Below, piece by piece: positions 58,075 to 64,000 of a stretch of DNA of 64,000 nt. The DNA comes from Rhinopithecus roxellana (lineage: Eukaryota > Chordata > Mammalia > Primates > Cercopithecidae): positions 126,068,978 to 126,132,977 of the forward strand of contig NC_044553.1 of the NCBI RefSeq assembly GCF_007565055.1. The letters are read 5' to 3'. The translations under genes and the position numbers were made by a program. The notes beneath the pieces are model-generated. The model was not told the DNA's origin. It searched no databases and worked only from the letters and a program-made list of their open reading frames with translations. Position 1 is the first letter of the stretch. Every line of letters starts with the position of its first letter.

Positions 58075-59145
58075 CGGACATCTGTCTCCCGCCGGTCCAG
58101 GCGTCTGTCTCCCGCCAGTGCAGATGTCTGTCTCCAACCGGTGCAGGCGTCTGTCTCCCGCCGGTGCAGGCGTCTGTCTCCCGCCAGTGCAGACATCTGT
58201 CTCCAACCGGTACAGACGTCTGTCTCCCGCCAGTGCAGACCTCTGTCTCCAGCCGGTGCAGGCGTCTGTCTCCCGCCAGTGCAGATGTCTGTCTCCAACC
58301 GGTGCAGGCGTCTGTCTCCCGCCGGTGCAGGCGTCTGTTTCCCGCCAGTGCAGACATCTGTCTCCAACCGGTGCAGGCGTCTGTCTCCCGCCAGTCCAGG
58401 CGACTGTCATCCGCCAGTGCAGACATCTGTCTCCAGCCAGTGCAGGCGTCTGTCTCCCGCCGGTGCGGACATCTGTCTCCCGCCGGTGCGGGCGTCTGTC
58501 TCCCGCCGGTGCAGATGTCTGTCTCCCGCCGGTGCAGACCTCTGTCTCCCGCCGGTCCAGGCGTCTGTCACCTGCTAGTGCAGACATCTGTCTCCAGCCA
58601 GTGCAGGCGTCTGTCTCCCACCGGTCCAGGCGTCTGTCTCCCACCGGTCCAGGCGTCTGTCTCCCGCCGGTCCAGGCGTCTGTCTCCCGCCGGTCCAGGC
58701 GTCTGTCTCCCGCCGGTGCAGGCGTCTGTCTCCCGCCGGCGTCTGTCTCCCGCCGGTGCAGGCGTCTGTCTCCCGCCGGTGCAGGCGTCTGTCTCCCGCC
58801 GGTGCAGGCGTCTGTCTCCCGCCGGTGCAGGCGTCTGTCTCCCGCCGGTGCAGGCGTCTGTCTCCCGCCGGTGCAGACCTCTGTCTCCAGCCGGTGCAGG
58901 CGTCTGTCTCCCGCCGGTCCAGGCGTCTGTCACCTGCTAGTGCAGACATCTGTCTCCAGCCAGTGCAGGTGTCTGTCTCCCACCAGTCCAGGCGTCTGTC
59001 TCCCGCCGGTCCAGGCGTCTGTCTCCCGCCGGTCCAGGCGTCTGTCTCCCGCCAGTGCAGACATCTGTCTCCAGCCAGTGCAGGCGTCTGTCTCCCGCCG
59101 GTGCAGACGTCTGTCTCCAACTGGTGCAGGCATCTGTCTCTGGCG
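58075..59145 (+). repeat. 23-bp minisatellite, about 46 units
   Basis: The unit is a variant of GGTGCAGGCGTCTGTCTCCC-GCC. Main variants are a 'gtccaggcg' type, a 'gtgcagacatctgtctccagcca' type and the basic type, arranged in longer repeating blocks. One unit near 58731 lacks 6 bp. Because most frames contain no stop, frames of 266 to 352 codons run through it on both strands. They are repeat frames, not genes. It lies in the intron between exons 17 and 18. Confidence 0.95.
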
Positions 59146-60011
59146 TCATAGCATGTCTTGCTCATCATTGCCCTAACATGACTCTTGATTCCCGACGTGG
59201 CATGTTTCCTACCTTGCTCCTCCTCTTCAGCATGTTCCCTCCTCAGGGCTCTTTGCTCTGCCCTGTTTTGGGATTGGTTTGCCACATGCCCTGGCAAAGC
59301 GTTTTGGCTTGTGCATGGGAACGGCACTGCATCTGCAGAGCAGCCTGGGGAGGCCTTTCCTATGTTGTTTCCCAAAGTAGTCTCTTGTCTTCAGGTCTCT
59401 GGTAGCTTTGCAAAGGCAGAGTTGTGTTTAGGAAGAACAGGGATAGGGTGGCCTGTACACAGCTCAGGGCATTGCTGTCAGACTGCCAGGCCTCTGGGGA
59501 CTGAGCCTCTGGACCAGCCGCCTCACACCAGCCTGTGCAGTGAAAGAGGATGTGTTGGCTCACATGCCAGGGGAGTCCCAGGTCAGGCATGACATGCCTG
59601 GGAGCTGACAGCCTCCATCAGACCCGCATCTTCGGCTCTCCCCATCCCTGCACTCCTAGGCAGACCCGTTCCAGGTGGTTTCAAAGAGGGACTGTAGCAG
59701 CCCCAGGCCTTCACTGTCCTGGCCACCCACAGGCTCGGCGGGGACCCCAAGTAGCATCCCCCCATGCTCCACTCCCCACTGTGTGAGGGGCACAAGATGG
59801 AGAACCCACCAGCGTCTCAGGCCAGCAAGGAGCCAGTGTCCAGGGTGGCCTTGCTTTAAGGGTATGTTCCCCAAATAATTGTGAATTGTTAAAAGCCAGA
59901 TATGTCAGGAAGCATCTCTTTAACTATAATCTCTCTCTATGAATTTTAAATATTTAATGTGGGAATATTCCATTCATGGGTGACTTTTCCTGAACTTACA
60001 GCATAAGGCTG

Positions 60012-60440
60012 TATCTTAGTCCGTTCTGCTATCTTAGTCTGCTTAGTCCGTTTTGTGTTGCTGTAGCAGTGCCTGAGACTGAGTAATTTACAAAGAAAAG
60101 GAGTTTATTTGGCTCATGACTCTAGAGGCTGGGAAGTCCAAGATCAGGCAGCCCATCTGTCAGGGTCTCATGCTGCTTCAGCTCCTGGGGAACACAGAAG
60201 GGGACGTGGGTGTTGCAGAGAGAACAGACATGAGAGGCAGCCTTGCTTACAACAACTGCTCTCACAGGAACTCATCCATTCCCACAAAAACTAATCCAAT
60301 TGTGGGAGAACTGACCCAATCTTGTAAGAAATCCATCACCTCTCAAACAGACCACCTTCCAACACTGCTACATTGGCACTTAAATTTCACCATGAGTTTT
60401 GGCAGGGACAAACCACATCCAAACCATAGCCTCTCTGTAT
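60012..60440 (-). mobile_element. MaLR-type LTR, antisense
   Basis: 'gcctgagactgagtaatttac' and 'gtttatttggctcatgac' to 'caaaccacatccaaaccata' is the reverse of an MST/MLT-like LTR, related to the LTRs at 50289 and 52673. Confidence 0.75.
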
Positions 60441-60638
60441 GGCCAAGCCTGAGGATTCCTGTCTCGTCATTGGCCTCAGGTCGGGGAGGTGAGACCCGAG
60501 CTTTCCAAATGGGAGGCAGCCGTGTGGAATCGATTTAGATAGTGTCAGGGACCCCTTAGGACTGCTTTCTCTTGTGTCCAGCTGCCCTTTTTGGAAATAA
60601 GATGAAGTGTCAAAAGCTTTTCTTTACATCAACATTTC

Positions 60639-61146
60639 TTTTCTTTTTTTTTTTTTTTTAAAGATTGGAGTTTCGCTCTCGTTGCTTAGGCTGGAGTGCA
60701 GTGGCACAATCTTGACTCACCACAGCCTCTACCTCTTGGGTTCAAGTGATTCTCCTGCCTTAGTCTCCCGAGTAGCTGGGATTACAGTCATGCGCCACCA
60801 CGGGCCCAGCTAATTTTGTATTTTTAGTAGAGACAGATTTTCTTCATGTTGATCAGGCTGGTGATCTGCCCGCCTCACAGAGTGCCCATGAGTTGGTAAT
60901 TGTAGTGGGTGATGGGAGTTGGGTGTAGAGGAAACAGTGGCCGTGAGTTGGTAACTGTAGTGGGTGATGGGGGTCGGGTGTAGGGGAAACAGAGTGGCTG
61001 TGAGTTGGTAACTGTAGTGGGTGATGGGGGTTGGGTGTAGGGGAAACAGAGTGGCCGTGAGTTGGTAACTCCCGACCTCAGGTGATCCGCATGCCTTGGC
61101 CTCCCAAAGTGCTGGGATTACAGGCATGAGCCACCGCGCCCGGCCT
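60639..61146 (-). mobile_element. Alu carrying a minisatellite insertion
   Basis: The Alu body is interrupted at about 60875-61066 by about three 57-bp units found also at 63046-63270. Alu text resumes at 'cccgacctcaggtgatccgc'. Confidence 0.9.
60875..61066 (+). repeat. 57-bp minisatellite inside Alu
   Basis: Units include 'gtggccgtgagttggtaact', 'gtagtgggtgatgggggt' and 'gggtgtaggggaaacaga'. About three copies. Confidence 0.93.
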
Positions 61147-61163
61147 GACATTCTTTACATACA

Positions 61164-61243
61164 CAAACTCTTGTGGTTCTGTAATTATTTATGTCTATCC
61201 CAGAACTCATGGACATAAATAATTATAGAACCACAAGAGTTTG
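61164..61243 (+). repeat. 80-nt near-perfect hairpin
   Basis: The arms 61164-61198 and 61209-61243 are complementary over 35 positions, with only G-U wobbles as exceptions (at 61181 and 61196) and a 10-nt loop. It begins 17 bp after an Alu. No encoded RNA is recognised. Confidence 0.9.
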
Positions 61244-62109
61244 AAGCAGGCAGGATGCAATTTCCTGGGACAATCTCTTAGCTTAAAGGCACCGTTTCTG
61301 TGCATTGCCATGGCAACAGTTGTCCCTCTGTTGGCTTCTGGATGGAGTGTGAAGCTGCATTAGAAACTTAGGGAAAGAGAAGCAGAGCAGATGGCGTCTG
61401 GCCGGCGTCTGGCACTGGATTGATGTTGATGAGTACAGAAAAGTCTGCTTTTCTTCCTCTTGGTCTTAGTTTTGCCATCATCTCTGGGAGTTCCTCAGAA
61501 GTTAAAATCTCATTGTCAGTATTTCTTGATTTTCCAATAGCTGTTTCTTTGTTTAATCATTTATTTTACTCCCGTGGAGCTCTAAGATTTCCGCATGGCT
61601 GTAGAGTAGGAGGCACTGAAGGGCTCACCATCTTCTGCCTGTGCCGTGGGGTGGTGAACGCACTGTGGTCTGAACAGGCCCTTCCTGCTGGCCTGAGAGC
61701 CCTCACCTCTAAAGATGAACAGCAGTTGCTCTATTTTTGACCATCTTTGGGTTCATGGTGGATTTGGGGGGATCTGCTGTCCTCATGATCCTGGAGGTAC
61801 ATTTTCTCTCTATATATGTGTTATTCTGGAGAATGGACCTTGTGTGGTTTTGATTACCCCTGTAAAGGAGTTTGTGACCTGAAAGTAGGCTCAGCGTGAT
61901 GGCCCAGAACTTTGCTTTGGGCTCTGTGGGGAATGAGTGGATGTGGACACCAGGACGGGCCTCCCCTACTCCTTCCATCTCCTGTGTTGTTTGGAGAAGA
62001 CACCCTTCCTTCTGTCAGTGTGATGGCATCTTGTCATAAACTGTGGTTCTTAAGAGACTGGTGGCAAATTAGCAGGGAAGGATGGGGTGAGAACTATTAG
62101 ACTGGTACA

Positions 62110-62640
62110 TCCTGGAAAACAGAGCACACATTCAACATTGGGTCTTACATGTGTCTACATCTACATTAATTAAATGCAACTAAAATTAAAATTCAGTTCC
62201 TTGGCCGGGCGCGGTGGCTCAAGCCTGTAATCCCAGCACTTTGGGAGGCCGAGACGGGCAGATCACGAGGTCAGGAGACCGAGACCATCCTGGCTAACAT
62301 GGTGAAACCCCATCTCTACTAAAAAATACAAAAAAACTAGCCGGGCGACGTGGCGGCGCCTGTAGTCCCAGCTACTCGGGAGGCTGAGGCAGGAGAATGG
62401 CGTGAACCCGGGAGGCGGAGCTTGCAATGAGCTGAGATCCGGCCACTGCACTCCAGCCTGGGTGACAGAGCGAGACTCCGTCTCAAAAAAAAAAAAAAAA
62501 AAAAACAAATTCAGTTCCTCAAGTGCGCAAGCCACATTCCAAGTACTTAATAGGCACGCGTGGCTGGCGGCTGCCGGAATGGGTAGGACAGACATGAGCA
62601 TTTCCATCATCCCAGAGAAATCGCTTGACAGGCTACTTAA
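62110..62640 (+). mobile_element. MER5-like remnant split by an Alu
   Basis: Left part 'taaatgcaactaaaattaaaa' and right part 'gccacattccaagtactta' to 'catttccatcatcc' match MER5-type sequence. Confidence 0.6.
62203..62505 (+). mobile_element. AluY, Old World monkey type
   Basis: 'gctcaagcctg' and 'gagatccggccactgc' present; AATTCAGTTCCT on both flanks. Confidence 0.95.
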
Positions 62641-62740
62641 TGTTATGCTAAAAGGCAAAGAGGGTCTTTGTTTTCAGCACCAGATCTCTCTCTGTGGCAA
62701 GATACCCTTCCTAGCGTGACCTTCTTTTTCTCTGTTCCAG

Positions 62741-62813
62741 TCTTTAGAAGAAGTGTGTGACTTGCTGCACGCGGCTCCCTTCCAGAACATCTTGCCACGA
62801 GTCCATGTGAAAG
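62741..62813 (+). CDS. CYFIP1: CYFIP1 exon 18 of window (residues 1015-1039)
   Basis: 73 nt, acceptor TCTGTTCCAG, donor AAAG|GTGAGC. It encodes SLEEVCDLLHAAPFQNILPR, then VHVK, with Glu1039 split. VHVK is CYFIP1 (CYFIP2 has VYIK). It lies about 700 bp before exon 19. Confidence 0.96.

Positions 62814-64000
<1,187 letters not shown>

Larger units (their letters stand above)
56602..62740 (+). other. CYFIP1: intron 17-18 (6.1 kb)
   Basis: A young Alu (56764-57077), a 23-bp minisatellite (about 58075-59145), an antisense MaLR LTR (about 60012-60440), an Alu carrying a minisatellite insertion (60639-61146), a long hairpin (61164-61243) and a MER5-like element split by an Alu (62110-62640). About 57078-58070, 59146-60010 and 61244-62110 look unique. 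Confidence 0.8.

Noticed and set aside
57963..59375. Long open frames (up to 352 codons) on both strands as a Cys/Arg/Pro-rich repeat protein gene
   Set aside because: They exist only because the 23-bp unit lacks stops in most frames. The frames appear on both strands at once, and there is no start, splice or composition support.
61164..61243. Hairpin as a MADE1/miR-548 type element
   Set aside because: The stem sequence does not match the MADE1 arm sequence that I know.

Overview
This is nuclear genomic DNA from a primate, most likely an Old World monkey. About sixty Alu elements or fragments are spread through the window. The youngest ones (for example near 12910, 29288, 34566, 52088, 56764 and 62203) carry the variant 'ggctcaagcctg' near the 5' end and 'gagatccggccactgc' near the 3' end, which I associate with cercopithecid AluY lineages rather than human AluY. 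The species itself cannot be read from the window.

The only gene I can support is CYFIP1 (Sra-1), on the + strand, with both ends outside the window. Nineteen consecutive coding positions, one of them occupied by two alternative exons, join without a frame break from 1631 to 63626 and encode residues about 301-1070 of roughly 1253. I set the numbering from published CYFIP1 residues that all land correctly: E434, F626 and M632 (Rac1 A site), L697, Y704, L841, F844 and W845 (hold the WAVE VCA segment), K725 (eIF4E contact), and Y967 and G971 (Rac1 D site). CYFIP1 rather than CYFIP2 is clear from stretches such as [20 protein letters not shown]. The protein is a subunit of the WAVE regulatory complex, and also acts as a translational repressor with FMRP and eIF4E.

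The most striking coding feature is a pair of homologous exons at 19241-19388 (7A) and 19640-19793 (7B). Both start in phase 0, end in phase 1 and differ by 6 nt, so exactly one must be used to keep frame. They encode alternative versions of residues 559-609, just before the A-site residues F626 and M632. The 251-nt intron between them has no stop in frame. Other coding oddities are three replacements relative to the CYFIP1 sequence I remember (A712G, M776V, Y777C); the last creates a GTAAGT hexamer inside its exon.

Layout: 1-1630 intron with an antisense L1 and two Alus; 1631-9194 exons 1-4 with Tigger-type DNA transposons and Alus; 9195-17424 a large intron made mainly of an antisense L1 broken by Alus and an LTR; 17425-28185 exons 5-12, including the 7A/7B pair and a 4 x 55-bp repeat before exon 8; 28186-43158 two long introns around exons 13 and 14; 43159-53440 an intron with an L1 ORF2 remnant and a near-complete 2.8-kb MaLR provirus; 53441-56601 exons 15-17; 56602-62740 an intron with a roughly 46-copy 23-bp minisatellite, an antisense MaLR LTR, an Alu containing a 57-bp minisatellite, and an 80-nt near-perfect hairpin; 62741-63626 exons 18-19 with a second array of the same 57-bp minisatellite. 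No tRNA, rRNA, CRISPR, promoter or CpG-island promoter was seen. Long open frames outside the exons are Alu, repeat or chance frames.
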